DNA of 64,000 bases from Cryptomeria japonica. Its lineage: Eukaryota; Streptophyta; Pinopsida; Cupressales; Cupressaceae. Location: contig NC_081413.1 in assembly GCF_030272615.1 (NCBI RefSeq), forward strand, positions 158,290,849-158,354,848. The letters run 5' to 3'. The notes beneath the pieces were generated by a model, which saw only the letters and a program-made list of their open reading frames with translations, was not told the origin of the DNA and did not search any database. The first letter of the stretch is position 1, and each line of letters starts with the position of its first letter. The position numbers were made by a program, and so were the translations under genes. Of this stretch, positions 44,793 through 56,663 are shown in pieces.

Positions 44793-46400
44793 GACCTCTT
44801 GTGGGGCCGCTATGAAACTTGTGCACAATATTTTTGGCCTACTGTCTGTCCACAAAATGGAGTATAACTCCATTGAAGTTTCTCTTGAATAAGACACCTT
44901 CCAACAACTGATAGCTGCTATTCTGTAGCTCGTAGAATCTTTTCTTTTCCACGAGGAGGTTTGGAGGAAAACTTTCAGTTTGCATGAAGAGTTTCTGGTC
45001 AGCGATCCAACTTCTTTCCTCTGTTCTATATGGATCAACATAGTCTTGTCTTGAACTTCTCCTAGATCCCCAGGTTCTTGAGCTAAGTATTCACAGAGAC
45101 CTTTACCTTGTATTACCTTGGTAGGCCTGATGTCAATGACATACTCAAGGATCTTGGTTATCCAATTAGCTCTCTTTTATGTGATTTCTCCTTCCATGAT
45201 GTATTCATGGATTGTGGGATGACCCACATAGACAGTTGTCTTATTACAAGCAATGAAATGCTTGAAATTCATTAAGCCTTTTACAATGGTGAATGCTTGT
45301 TTTTTGACAAAGTTGTACTTGACTTCATATGCTTTTAGTGTTTTTGAATGGAAAGCAATTGGATTCTCCCCTATACCTTCTGCATCCTTTTGTGTTAACA
45401 CAACAACAATACTGAAGCTATTGGCATAAACGTACATGAGGAAATCCTTGAACATATCCAGATTATCTAAGACATGGGAAGATGATATGACCTCTGTAAT
45501 CTTTTCAAAAGCTTCCTTGGCCTCCAGAGTCCATTTGAAATGCATATCCTTTTTAAGCATAAGGGTGGTTAGTCTTACCATCCCAACAAAATCAGAAATG
45601 AATCGACTAAAAAATTTGATTTTCCCCAAAAATGATTGGACACCCTTCTTGTTAACCAGAAAGGAAAGCTCTTTGATAGCTTTTACACGGTCTAGGTTGA
45701 TCAAAATTCCTTCTTTAGATACTACATGTCCAAGAAACTTCCCTTGAGGCACCTCGAAGATGCATTTCTTAGGGTTTAGAGAGACGCCAAACTCTAGGTA
45801 CTTCTAGAAAACTAGCTCCAAATGGTCGAAGTGATCTTCTTTGTGCTTTGAAAAAATTGTCAAGTCATCTAGGTAAATAAGAATTATCTTGTTAATTATC
45901 TCTTGAAAGGCTATATCCATGGCCCTCTAAAAATTAGCACCAGCATTAGACAACCCAAAAGGCATCTTTTGATAGGCGAACACTCCCCATTTGGTGGTGA
46001 ATGTGGTTTTATGCTGGTCCTCTGGTTTGACAAGGACTTGGTTATATCCAGAGAAGCCGTCAAGCATAGAGAGCATCTCAGATCCAACCACTATATATAG
46101 AATCTTCTCCATCAAAGGCAAAGGATAATGGTCCTTCAAGGACTCCTTATTCAAATCCTGAAACTCCACACAAAGGAAGATGCCTCCATTCTTTTTCTGG
46201 ACTGGAACCAAGTTAGAAACCCAGACACTATGCTTAATCAGATAGATAATCTGAGAGTTAATTAATTTCCTCAACTCTTGTGACATCAAGGATTCTATCT
46301 TTGGATTGACCGGACATTGCTTCTGTCTGATAGGCTTTACTCCTTCAGTCAGCTCAATGTTATGCTGGATTACCTCTAGATTGTACCCACAGAGCTCATC
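44793..46400 (-). pseudogene. Reverse transcriptase, RNase H and integrase finger, element E
   Basis: Minus strand. RT blocks: IRQKQCPVNP, VSNLVPVQKKNGGIF, LNKESLKDHYPLP, FTTKWGVFAYQKMPFGLSNAGANF and an intact YLDD at 45875-45864. The RT thumb/RNase H follow: FLGHVVSKEGI, FKWTLEAKEAFEK, GENPIAFHSKTLKAYEVKY (45752-45177). The usual first RNase H Asp is Asn in YVYANSFS. Then come a linker and the first half of the integrase finger, ending GGHF at the copia insertion (44793). Stops near 46400, 45930, 45810 and 45177. Confidence 0.85.
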
Positions 46401-46406
46401 ATATGA

Positions 46407-47240
46407 TCATGCGATTACCCTCATATATTCACCGCAGAAATGAATTAGTCTATCTCTATCACATTGGGAAACATCTTTCCCTACCTTGAGCTTCTGACCA
46501 TCCCCAACATAGAGTTCGGTGTAATCCTCTTTATCTACTATGAATTTCCTTTCATCATTTATGGAATCTTTGTAGTCAAAAATATTTTCTAGTGTAATCA
46601 AGCCCTTTGGGAGTATGTTTGTCTTTAAATGGATCACTTGGTCGTCGTATGCCTCGACCACCTTAGGTTGCAATTGGTCTGCAAACTCCCTAGACTGCTG
46701 GATAAAAAATGCTATATGTTCATCACTTTCAAAAACATGCCAATGGATGTCATTGTATGGTATAGCAGGTTTGACAATCACCTAGACTGAATGTTTGTTT
46801 TCTAATAATTTTGATGGGGGATCAAATTGGGTTCCTATTGTGGCCATGTGGTCAATGACTTAATTTTTCTTCCAAGGAATCCTATGAATTTTAAAAGCCA
46901 CAAAGCTCTCAATCAGGTCCCAAACTCTATGGTGGTATGAACACATGTTGACATGATTCACAACTAATATTCCTAAGACTTAATGGATGACTGACTCTAA
47001 ATCCCCCAAAACTCTCAGTTGCTTGACTCTGAGGTGTTCTGCAAGGCTCAAGCCATGAACTAATCCCTCATACTCTACTTCATAGTTAGAATAGGTGAAC
47101 TAAAGATGAAAAGACCTCAAGGTATGCTCTTTGGAAGGGGAAGTAAGGCAAATTCTTTTTCCAGATATGGTCTTACATCTTGCAACATCAAAATGAAGGG
47201 TCCAGAGTTTGGAGGTTAGGTGTTCTTTTTCTTTTTCTTT
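46407..47240 (-). pseudogene. aRNH domain and linker placed upstream of RT, element E
   Basis: Read on the minus strand, 47230-46900 encodes an RNase H fold of the Tat extra type: LWTLHFDVARCKTISGKRI (first Asp), YEVEYEGLVHGLSLAEHL (Glu), LRVLGDLESVIH (Asp). It continues with a WDLIESFVAFKIHRIPWKKN tail. From 46781 a linker (PKGLITLENIFDYKD) leads to RT. So aRNH lies between protease and RT, not after RT as in element C. Element J has the same order, which argues against local rearrangement. Several stops. Confidence 0.75.
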
Positions 47241-48629
47241 GTCCTATGGGTACTTTGACACTTTAGGAATGGGGTGGTCCTCATCAAAGATCACATACCC
47301 CCCAGTTCTAGTGGCGTGGTAATTCCCGTAGGGATTTGCATCTATGAATTCATTTAAGAAAACCTCTTGATCTACAGATCGGTCTCTAGATATTCCTTCA
47401 TCTTCTAATAACTCTACACATCTCATTTCTTCTCCGAAAATGGATGTATGGGTAGCTTTAAATTTTATCATAGCTTCATCAGCTATGTGTTCTGAATGAA
47501 GAGGCTTAGACAATATCTTCAACTTAGCCCCATGCTTACTCCTAAGGATAAGGTGGCCAATCTAAAGAGAGATATCCTTCGATCTTCACGGTAAAGTCTC
47601 AGGAGAGACAAAGGCCAAAAATAGGGGGGATATCAATGAATCCTACTTCCTGGGTTACTGTGATTCTAGGACAAGTGAATAAAGTGAGCCAAGTGCTTTT
47701 TATAATTCCTACAATTTAGAGTCTATTTTCATCTAATTGCATAACTCCACTACTTATAGGCTCATATTTCAGATTCAAAACTTCCACTATTTGCTTAGGC
47801 ATGACAGTATTGCTAGAGTCGGAATCGATCATGGAATTGTGAAGTAACTTATCTCCAATGATAAGGGTCAAAAAGAAAGGATTGGGCTTCAGATTACCTT
47901 CTTTCGTGTTAGCAGGAACCTCAAGGCCTTCATTGGTAAGTACCACCAGGGTTCATGATTGGTCCCCTGACAAAGGTTCATTGCTCTTTGTGTGCAGTTT
48001 ATGTGTTGCTGACTCGGCGGAGATATTTTTTGTTTCAGGGAGTGCCTCCCGCAAATGGTCTTTCTATTCAGGAATGGTGAGGATATCCCATAGGGATACA
48101 TTCACATGAGCTTTCTTTAATTTCTCTACTATATCAAGAATTCTGGGAATGATAGCCTTTGAATCTTTGGCCTTATAAGGTATAAATCCTTTCACCTTTT
48201 GAGAATAGGAAATCACAACAGGTTATTCCATCAGCTTTCATTTCAACTCTTGTATCACAGGCTCTGACAAACTGACACTTGGAGTGGAGGTTATAATCGG
48301 ATTGCACTTGTGACATCTTGGCAGATGATGTGGAAGCATCATTTGCAAGGATAGTCTCCTCCTCTATCCATGAAAAGAGACCATGATCTAGAGCAATCTT
48401 GGCTTCTTTCTCTAAGGACATACCCTACATTTTAGTGGTAAGTGAAGCATTATCCATATCCGGAGAAGCATAGACTCCAACATTAGGGCTCATTCCTCAA
48501 CTCCTTTGATCAACCACTTTATGATGCAAGTTCCTTCTCAGACAATTTCATGGCATATGAACATCATTGCAAGGGAAGAACCATGAATTGGTGTCATCTG
48601 GAAAGTTATTTTGGCCAACAATCAATTCT
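47241..48629 (-). pseudogene. gag end, protease and linker, element E
   Basis: Minus strand. The protease region is at 47946-47716: NPFFLTLIIGDKLLHNSMIDSDSSNTVMP, where the usual DSG active site reads DSD. Downstream, 47522-47244 is an acidic linker (GNYHATRTGGYVIFDEDHP) leading to aRNH. Upstream pieces at 48421-48173 (CxxH-like and Cys-rich, CQFVRACDTRVE) and 48629-48430 are the end of gag, broken at 48634 by chromovirus G. Frames are heavily broken. Confidence 0.65.
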
Positions 48630-48634
48630 TTACT

Positions 48635-49437
48635 TGATGCAGGAGCATCCCCAGTCCATAGCAATCTTGCATCAACCAAAAATATTTCCTTTCTATTTTT
48701 CTTTCTGTTTGCAATTTCAACATTTCTTTCTGTGTGTCCCGGATTTGGCTCACCAGATCCTATAGATTTGGAATTTTACTTGAAGACTCGATCATCTTCC
48801 TTATTCCCAAATCGTGGAGCATTTGGATCATTTTCTGGCAAGTTATCACTATCGATTTCCTAGATAGTTTCCTATTACCGGTTGACAACTCTTGTGACCG
48901 GTTGCCTGGACCTATTTGCATTGGTGACCTACCAGATCCCTTTCATAGCTTACAGAGCCCTGAGCATTTATTTTGATATTCCTTGGTATGTGGCCGACCT
49001 TGTCCCGTGATCTACACTTCATCCTTTGAATTTTTCAGAGGAATTTCTTTGGTAGAGGCTGACCTTGTTGGTTTTGCATGTTAGGTCTTGTTCTTCGGGT
49101 TTTGATCCCTTTTTGGGCTGATCATATCCCCTTGGATCGTGTGAATCATTGTAATAGAGAATTAGAATGTAATCAAGAAGTTAGACTGAGCATTAAGATA
49201 GATCTTAAGATTTGAGGTCTCGGTTGTGACCTGTTCTCTATTTTGAGCATGTTTTAGTAGGCCTGTGAGCTGATTTCTGTAACCCGTTGTTATCGGTTGG
49301 TTATAATTAGTTTTCATGATATAATTCAATCTGTTTTGCATTGCCTCCATCATGTCTTTGTGTTTCCATTGTGTTTACTCTTGCTGACCGGTCCGGATTG
49401 ATTTCTTTGAGGTCCCTCCTAATCGTTGACTACTTCA
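48635..49437 (+). repeat. 5' LTR of chromovirus G
   Basis: 803 bp, TGATGCAGGAGCATCC..GTTGACTACTTCA. It contains several CCGGTTG words and is collinear with 53987-54777. Confidence 0.93.
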
Positions 49438-49439
49438 AG

Positions 49440-49454
49440 TGGTATCAGAGTGAG
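49440..49454 (+). other. Primer binding site (tRNA-iMet), element G
   Basis: TGGTATCAGAGTGAG starts 2 bp after the 5' LTR, complementary to the 3' end of initiator tRNA-Met for at least 11 bases. Confidence 0.9.
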
Positions 49455-49546
49455 TTTTCATTCTAGAGATTGCGTTGTCCTAAGAATTTTGTTGTAGGGT
49501 GGCAGATTGTGGATCCAACCTACAGCTGGAGAGGATTGACATAAAG

Positions 49547-50600
49547 ATGGCACGAAGAGGAACTAGGAATGGTGGAGCGGTTGGGAATGCAGACCCAGCT
49601 GTGATAGAAATGTTGTGAGGAATAGCAACCTGGTTGGAAGCCATGGAGACAGCCCAAAGAAGAGGCCAACACATTGAAGATGTAAGTGAAGATGAAGGAG
49701 AAGAAGCCTTGACAGAACAAGTAAATCCATCGACGATTGATCTGGATGAGGAAAGGTTTTTGAGGGTTTTGAATAGGGTGAATATTAAACCTCATTTTAC
49801 CCCACCGGAATATGATGGAAAGTAGGCTTAAGATGAATTGATGGATTGGATCTCGGAGATGGAGAAATATTTTGATTTTGAAAACACTGTAGAAGAAAGG
49901 AAGGTGAAATATACTTGTACTCAATTGAAAGGTCATGCATCTCTTTGGTGGGAACATTTGCAAGTCGATAGACTGAAAAGAGGTAAAGAGAAGATCAAGA
50001 CATGGGATCAGATGATTTATAAGTTGAAATCAAAATTTATGCCAGTTGATTATCAAGTGAATCTTTTCTAGAAGTTGCAGAATTTGAGATAGAAGGAATC
50101 TAGTGTGAAGGAATACACCAAAGTATTTTACAAGTTGAATATCAGATCCAGGCATGTTGATGATGAAGTTTAACAAGTTGTAAGATATTTAAATGGATTG
50201 CGGGTGTCTATATAAGATGAACTCAATTTGATCAAATTGTAGAGTGTTGAATAGGCTTACCAGTATGCCCTAAAGGCAGAAGAAAAGGTAAACAAAAGAC
50301 AGGAGCAGAGGTAGAGAGGCAGAGGTGGAAGGTTTTCTAGAGGTAGAGGAACCTATAAAGATGAGAACAAGGATAAGGAAGTAAGCAAAGAAGGTAATTC
50401 ATATCAAAAAGATGACAGAAATTTCTATCGGAAGAGAGAACCAGATGGCTACCAGAATGAGAATTTTGGAAGACAAGATATGAGAGTGTTTAGAGGAACT
50501 TTCTTTAAGTGTGGAGGAGAAGGATATCATTCTTTTGAGTGTAAGAAGACAAAGAATACCAGAAGAGTGATAGTGGTGGAAGAAAACCCCACCGGATTAG
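49547..50600 (+). pseudogene. gag: gag, chromovirus G
   Basis: The start MARRGTRNGG at 49547 is in frame with the body. The gag core includes FTPPEYDGK, MDWISEMEKYFDFE, KGHASLWWEHLQ and VKEYTKVFYKLN. The zinc knuckle KCGGEGYHSFEC (CCHC) lies at about 50507-50551. TGA at about 49616, TAG at 49824 and several TAGs between 50069 and 50320 interrupt it. The same gag architecture is found in element H on the other strand. Confidence 0.88.
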
Positions 50601-52142
50601 ATAATAAACCGAAAGATGGAGAACTGTTGATGATGAGGAGAGCTTTATGTCATATCAGGAGAGATGAAGAGCCCTTGCAAAGGAAGAATTTTTTCAAGAC
50701 CAGATGTAAGTTATTCGGTAAGTTTTGTAAAGTTGTTATTGATAGTGGTAGTTCACATAATCTTGTTTTAGAAGAGAAGGTGAATAAGTTAAATTTGAAA
50801 AGATTGAAACACCCTAAGCCTTATCAGATAACATGGATTCAGGATGAACATAAGTTGTTAGTAAGTGAGAAATGTTTGGTGAAATTGAAAATTGGGAATT
50901 ACCATGATGAATTCTTGTGTGATATTATGCCTATGGATATTTGTCATCTTTTGTTGTGTAGACCTTAGCAGTTTGATAGACAGACAATAAATTATGGGAG
51001 GAGAAATACATACACTATTGTGGCCAATGGGATGAAGTAAACCTGGTTGCCCTTGGAGGAACCTTTGAAGAGTGAAGTCTGTACAAATGCTAGAATCTAT
51101 TTGGTGGATGGAAGGAAATTCCTAGATAGATTGAGACATGAGAATGTGTGTTTTGCCTTAGTTCATAGGAAGACTAAGAATCTAGAGCATGGAGAGAAAC
51201 AATTGGAAAGATAAAATATTTGCTGATAGAATATGAAGGCATCATTTCAGATAATGTGTCTGATGGATTACCACCTGTGAGAAGTATCAGTCATTGCATG
51301 GACTTGGTTCCCAGAGCTAGTTTGCCTAACAAAGCTGCACATCGGATGACACCAAAAGAGAATGAAGAACTAAATAGACAAGTGCAGGAGCTGTTGAAGA
51401 AAGGTTTGATTAGAGAAAGTCTAAGCCCTTTTGTAGTACCTAATAGGAATGGAGAATGGAGAATGTGTATCGATTCCAGAGCAATAAACAAGATCACAAT
51501 GAAATACTAGTTTCCTTTGCCTAGGATGGATGACATAATAGACTATTTGAGTGGAGCCAAATACTTTACAAAGATAAATTTGAAGATTGGATATCATTAG
51601 ATCAAGATCAGAGAAGCAGATGAGTGGAAGACATCATTCAAGAAAAATGAAGGACTGTATGAATGGTTGGTGATGCCTTTTGGGTTAACTAATGCACTGA
51701 GTACTTTCATGAGGCTGATGAATGAGGTATTGAAGAAATTATTGGGTAAGTTTGTTATTGTATATTTGGATGACATTCTGATTTTCAGTAAGATAAAAGA
51801 GGGGCGTTTGTTGCATTTGATACAAGTTTTGTAGAGGTTGAGAGAAGAAAAGTTGTTGATAAATCTTAAGAAGTGTACTTTCATGAAATATGAGTTAGTC
51901 TATTTGGGAGTTGTGATATCTGAGTATGGTTTGAAGATGGACCCTGAGAAAATAAAAGAAATTGTTGAGTTGCCTACACCGGAAAGCATTGGAGAGCTAA
52001 GATCATTTCATGGATTGGATAGTTTCTACTGGAAGCTCATAAAAAATTTCAGTTTAGTTTGTGACCCTATGACTGAGACCATGAGGGGGGATCAAAAGGA
52101 ATCAAGTGGACTACCGGAGCAAACAAAAGTTTTGAACTGTTG
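50601..52142 (+). pseudogene. Protease and reverse transcriptase, chromovirus G
   Basis: Protease: CKVVIDSGSSHNLV with DSG at 50741-50749, ending near 50968. RT: LPNKAAHRMTPKENEELNRQ, WRMCIDSRAINKIT, then [29 protein letters not shown] and an intact YLDD at 51763-51774, followed by FSK and LYLGVVIS..-type thumb sequence. In-frame TAGs replace expected residues (for example GYHQ to GYH-stop). Frame changes occur at about 51200 and 52140. Confidence 0.88.
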
Positions 52143-53935
52143 AAGTAGAAAGTGACTGAGCAACCTGTGTTAGCTTTATAGGATTTTAATAAAATATTTC
52201 AAGTGGATTGTGATGCAAGTGGAAAAACGATAGGATCAGTCTTGAGTTAGGAAGGGAGAGCAGTAGCTTATTTTAGTGATAAATTGAATAATTCCCGGAG
52301 AAGATATTTAGTGTATGATCAAGAATTTTATGCCATAGTTCAAGCCTTGAAGAAATGGAGACATTACCTATTGCCTAAGGAGTTTGTGTTGTATACGAAT
52401 CATCAAGCTTTGTAGTATTTGAACAGTCAGAGTAAGTTGAATCAGAGACATATGAGATGGGTAGAATTTTTGCAAAGTTACACCTTTGTGTTGAAGCATA
52501 GAATTGGGAAATCTAATAAAGTATCTGATGCATTGAGTGGGAGAAGGAATTTATACAACCTTGGAGAGAATGTATAAAACTAGTTATGATAGATAGAAGC
52601 AAGTGGCTGGATTACTTCATTCAGGATGGGATGTTATTCAGAGGAGTTTGGTTGTGCATACCTAAGAGTTCTTTGAGGGAGAATCTAATAAAGGAGAAAC
52701 ATAGTGGAGGATTAGCTAGATATTTTGGTATTGACAAAACAATATCATTGGTGAGTGAGCATTACTTTTAGCCCTAGATTCATAAGGATGTTAGGAAATA
52801 TGTGCAAAGTTGTAGAGTTTGTCAATCTGCAAAGGGTAGTAGTCAGAATGTGGGATTGTAGAAACCTTTGACAATACCGGTAAGACCTTGGGAGGATATA
52901 AGCTTGGATTTCATACTTGGATTGCCTAAAATACCAAGAGGGAATGATTCTATATTTATGGCAGTGGATAGATTCTAGAAGATGGCTCATTTCATACCTT
53001 TAAGAAGACATCAGATGCATTACATGTAGCAAACCTATTTTTCAAGGAAGTAGTGAGATTGGATGGATTACCTAAGAGCATAGTTTCAGACAGAGACACT
53101 AAGTTTGTTGGCTATTTTTGGAGAATTCTTTGGAAGAAGATGAAGACAAATTTGAAGTTTGGTTCTACTTTTCATCCATAGACTGATGGACAGACATAAG
53201 TAGTTAACCGGAGTTTGGGAAAAAAGTTGAGATGTTTAGTTGGAGATAAAACTGGAATTTGAGATTTGATTCTTGCACAAGAAGAATTTTCCTACAATAA
53301 TTCAGTAAATAGGAGTACCGGAAGAAAACCTTTTGAGATTGATACCGAAGCATACTCTAGAGGTATATCAAAAGTAAGAGATATTAGCAGTGAAGACCGG
53401 AGAAGTTCTGAAGTAGAAGAATTTGCAGATCACATGCAGGACTTGCATATTCAAGTTAAGCAATGTTTGGAGGACATGAATATAAAGTATAAGGAGAAGG
53501 TAGATGAGAAGAGGAGAGATAAGGAATTTGAAGTTGGTGATGAAGTGATGGTGTATTTGAGAAAAGAAAGATTCTCGGTTGGAACTTATAACAAATTGCA
53601 AATAACAAATTTTGGACCTTGCAGAATTTTGAGGAAGTTTAGTTCTGGGAATGCATATGAAGTGGAGTTACTGAATAGTTTGAGTATTTCACCTGTGTTT
53701 AACATTACAGATCTTTACCAATATCATGAACCAAAATTCAGTGAGGATAGTATTGCAGACTTGGAGAAATAATTGCCTCGAAAGGAACTGGATCAAATTG
53801 AAGACATTTTGGACACTAGGATTGGACATAATACCTAGAGAAGTCAGTATAAGGAGTATCCTTTGAAGTAGAAGGACAAACCAGTTGAAGATTTATCTTG
53901 GATTTCTTAGCCAGAGGTAGACTGCCTTGGTTTTC
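52143..53935 (+). pseudogene. RNase H, integrase and chromodomain, chromovirus G
   Basis: RNase H at 52190-52560 (FQVDCDASGKTIGSVL, then AYFSDKLN, YDQEFYAIVQALKKWRHYL). Integrase: finger region 52690-52830 (H..CRVCQ), core AVDRF (Asp), [12 protein letters not shown] (Asp), TDGQT (near Glu, itself a stop). The tail 53266-53770 has SYNNSVNRSTGRKPFEI and FEVGDEVMVYLRKERF. After a TAA at 53770 come IEDILDTRIGH, YKEYPLK and EDLSWIS, a C-terminal chromodomain, which makes this a chromovirus. Chromodomains steer integration to particular chromatin. Confidence 0.85.
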
Positions 53936-53986
53936 CTCTTACCCTAGCAAAGTGAGAGACTCAATTTTTCAACAACCCTAGATGTC

Positions 53987-54777
53987 TGATGCAAGAGAAT
54001 CCCCAGTTCATAGCAGTCTTGCATCAACCAAAAATATTTCCTTTCTATTTTTCTTTTTGTTTGCAGTTTCAACATTTTTGTCTGTGTCTCAGATTTGACT
54101 CACCGGATCCTATGGAGTTGTACTTTTACTTGAAGACTTGATCATCTTCCTTATTCCCAAACCATGGAGCATTTGGATCATTTTCTGGTAAGCTATTGCT
54201 ACCGATTTCTGAGACAATTTCCTATTACCGGTTGACAGTTCCTGTTACTGGTTGCCTAGACCTATTTGCATTGGTGACCTACCAGATCCCTTCCATAGCT
54301 TATGGAGCCCTAAGCACTAATTTTGATGTTCCTTGGTGTGTGGATGACCTTGTCCCATGATCTACACTTCATCCTTTGGATTTTCTGGAGAAATTTCTTT
54401 GGCGGAGGCCAACCTTGTTGGTTTTGTACGTTAGGTCTTGTTCTTTGGGTTTTGAACCCTTTTTGGGCCGATTGGATCCCCTTGGATTGTATAAATCATT
54501 GTAATAGAGAATTAGAATATAATCAAGAAGTTAGTCTAAGCATAAAGATAGATCTTAAGATTTGAGGTCCCGATTGTGACCTGTTCAGTATTTTGAGCAT
54601 GTTTTAACAGGTTTGTGAGTCGATTTCTGTAACCCGATTGTTACCGATTGGTTGTAATCAGTTTTCATGATATAATTCAATTTGTTCTGCATTTCCTCCA
54701 TCATGTCCTTGTGTTTACTCTTGCTGACCAGTCCAGATTGATCTCTTTGAGGTCCCTCCTAACCAGTGACTTCTTCA
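53987..54777 (+). repeat. 3' LTR of chromovirus G
   Basis: 791 bp, TGATGCAAGAGAATCC..GTGACTTCTTCA, followed by the TTACT TSD. No strong polypurine tract is visible directly before it. Confidence 0.93.
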
Positions 54778-54782
54778 TTACT

Positions 54783-55494
54783 GTTATTGGGAGGTATAGT
54801 TTGCAAAGGGGTGGGCATAAGGACAAACTGGTTATTCAATTGACTTTGATTATCTTTCGCACCACCTTGATATTGGTTTTGCAAGTAAGGGGGTCTTGTG
54901 CTTTTGTAATTTTGAAAAGGAGGGCTTGCAGGCACTGCTTGTTGCCTCTTAAGGTTGATAATTTTATTTGAAAATGTTCTAAGCATTTTTTTCATATCGT
55001 TAACGTCTGTAGCTAGAGTGGAGGGAGCGGGAGTGCTTGCCTAATGAGTATTGGAATAAACATACATACATTTTTAGGGAAATGTTCTCGGAGGTGATGG
55101 CTCTATACCAATTTTGGGCTTGTCCCTTGAAATAAGCTCCAAGAAATCTTAATGATACGTTTTGCTACGTGACATTGTGTACAATGCACACATTGACCAC
55201 ATCTTGTAAATTCTCCTCGAGAGTATTAGAACTATCTCCAGTGAATTTTGGCAATGCTTTTAATGTGGAGGTAGGGATAGCATCCCATTGAGCAAGAGGG
55301 ATAGGTGGGATAAGAGGGCTCCCACTATTCCAAGTGATAAAATTTCTTGGAGGTTGGACTACCATCGATACGTGGGTTTCCTGGATAGGGATTTGTACTC
55401 CAACTCCTAATACTTCTTGGAACATAACTAGGGGTGGTAGCAATAAAATTGGATTTGATGCGGCTTGGCTCCTAGTAACTGGTCTATGCCTCAT
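54783..55494 (-). pseudogene. gag: gag N-terminal part, element E
   Basis: The start MRHRPVTRSQAASNP is at 55494, 30 bp after the primer site, so E has almost no leader, unlike A, C and D. It continues with PKFTGDSSNTLEENLQDVVN. A second piece (54995-54783) is a Gln/Pro/Asn-rich C-terminal part that is cut by element G. Frame is lost between 55165 and 54995, where the rest of the gag core should be. Confidence 0.8.
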
Positions 55495-55524
55495 ACACCC
55501 TCTTTAGACAAAGTAAGAAAAAAT

Positions 55525-55543
55525 GGTCCCACCACGCGTGCCA
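55525..55543 (-). other. Primer binding site, element E
   Basis: TGGCACGCGTGGTGGGACC on the minus strand, close to the site of element D. It lies 13 bp from my inferred LTR edge, farther than usual, which suggests that the true LTR end may be a few bases nearer. Confidence 0.7.
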
Positions 55544-55556
55544 AAAAAAGAACTAT

Positions 55557-56663
55557 TGATCAATAAAAATGCTTCTATGAGAAGAACTTTATGGGAAACT
55601 CAATGATGGGAGACCCACATGTGTTCATTGAGTGACCTCTGAGATTTTAGAAGCCGACTCTTCATACATGGGGGGGGGGGGGGAGAAAAGGGGAAGAAGG
55701 AAAAATTTAAACAAATCTACTCTATAGCGATGCATTGAAATGATTTTAGTACGCTATAAGCACAAAGAAACTTCACATACATGCAGCTCTAAGGCCCATT
55801 CAACAATCTACATGCCCATAAAATCAAGATTGAAATATGAACAACAACCCATTTAACATCAAGCAACAAATACCATTCAACTATTAGATAACAAGTTCAA
55901 AATACAATTTAATCTATAGAGTCTTACAACATATATTCTAGAAGTTATACGAAATTACAAAATGCACAAAAAAATATTCATGCACACTGAAAATAGTGAT
56001 CATAAAGGCCACATGCACAATTTGATTATCACAGTTTCAGGAGTACAATCACAAGTTAAAGGCGTAATTCACATAACAAATATCTATATTTCTTTTCTCA
56101 AAAATATCAACCCCTACAAAAACAAAAAGAATCACTTATATAATATGGAACCAATGGCCTGACGGAGAAAACATAGAGAAAAATAACCATATGAACCACT
56201 AGCAGCATCATTAGTAACTGTGAAACACCTTGATGAGAAGCTAAATAAAACAACTTTGGCCTTTAGCACAACTACCACCAAATCTTCTAAAGACCGGATC
56301 AAAATGGAAGAACCTGTGACCGTTACTGAACTACATACTATTGGCAACAAACACCCCATTATCTCAAAATGCACGCCAAGGTCGGGTGATGGTTGCTACA
56401 AGAAAAACATGGTAGCAGGAGGGAGCGGTCTGGGAGCTTAACAAAACTACATAAGGTGCCTTATGAGGAACTATCACATGACACAATTAAAAACACTTTT
56501 AAAATGTGGGCCCACCAAAAGAAAGCTAAAAGGCAACCCGCCACACGTCGGCCTCTCACAACTTCCAGACAAAGGGAAAAGAGAAGCTCAAACAACGCGA
56601 GTCATGCTTTCACATGGAAGATGCAAGGATGCAAAATTTGAACTTCCCTTCAAGAAAATCCCA
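55557..56663 (-). repeat. 5' LTR of element E
   Basis: About 1107 bp, collinear with 30069-31139 (shared TTGATCAATAAAAATGCTT, TTCATACATGGGGGG, and CACCCCATTATCTCAAAATGC). It carries a poly-G run of about 12 at 55671-55682. It directly abuts the element I LTR at 56664. Confidence 0.75.

Larger units (their letters stand above)
48635..54777 (+). mobile_element. Element G: Ty3/gypsy chromovirus nested in gag of E
   Basis: A 6143-bp element with LTRs 48635-49437 and 53987-54777 and a perfect TSD TTACT (48630-48634 and 54778-54782). It has an iMet primer site and gag-protease-RT-RNase H-integrase-chromodomain order. Its LTR start TGATGCAGGAGCATCCCC matches that of element H, so G and H are one family. 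Stops, many of them TAG where Gln is expected, inactivate it, although the RT YLDD box is intact. Confidence 0.93.
30069..56663 (-). mobile_element. Element E: large Tat-like Ty3/gypsy element with two extra genes, split by elements F and G
   Basis: Two similar sequences of about 1.1 kb (30069-31139 and 55557-56663, both minus) bound a minus-strand order of primer site, gag, protease, aRNH, RT, RNase H, integrase, then a divergent extra-gene pair. Removing copia F (38038-44787) and chromovirus G (48635-54777) leaves about 13.7 kb, and the coding sequence rejoins across both insertions. The outermost LTR bases and the TSD are not resolved: the flanking 5-mers I tested do not match. Confidence 0.8.

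Noticed and set aside
55671-55682. Poly-G run as a G-quadruplex regulatory site
   Set aside because: It is a single homopolymer tract, shorter in the other LTR copy (about 7 G near 30183). It is more simply a slippage site, and homopolymer length may be unreliable.
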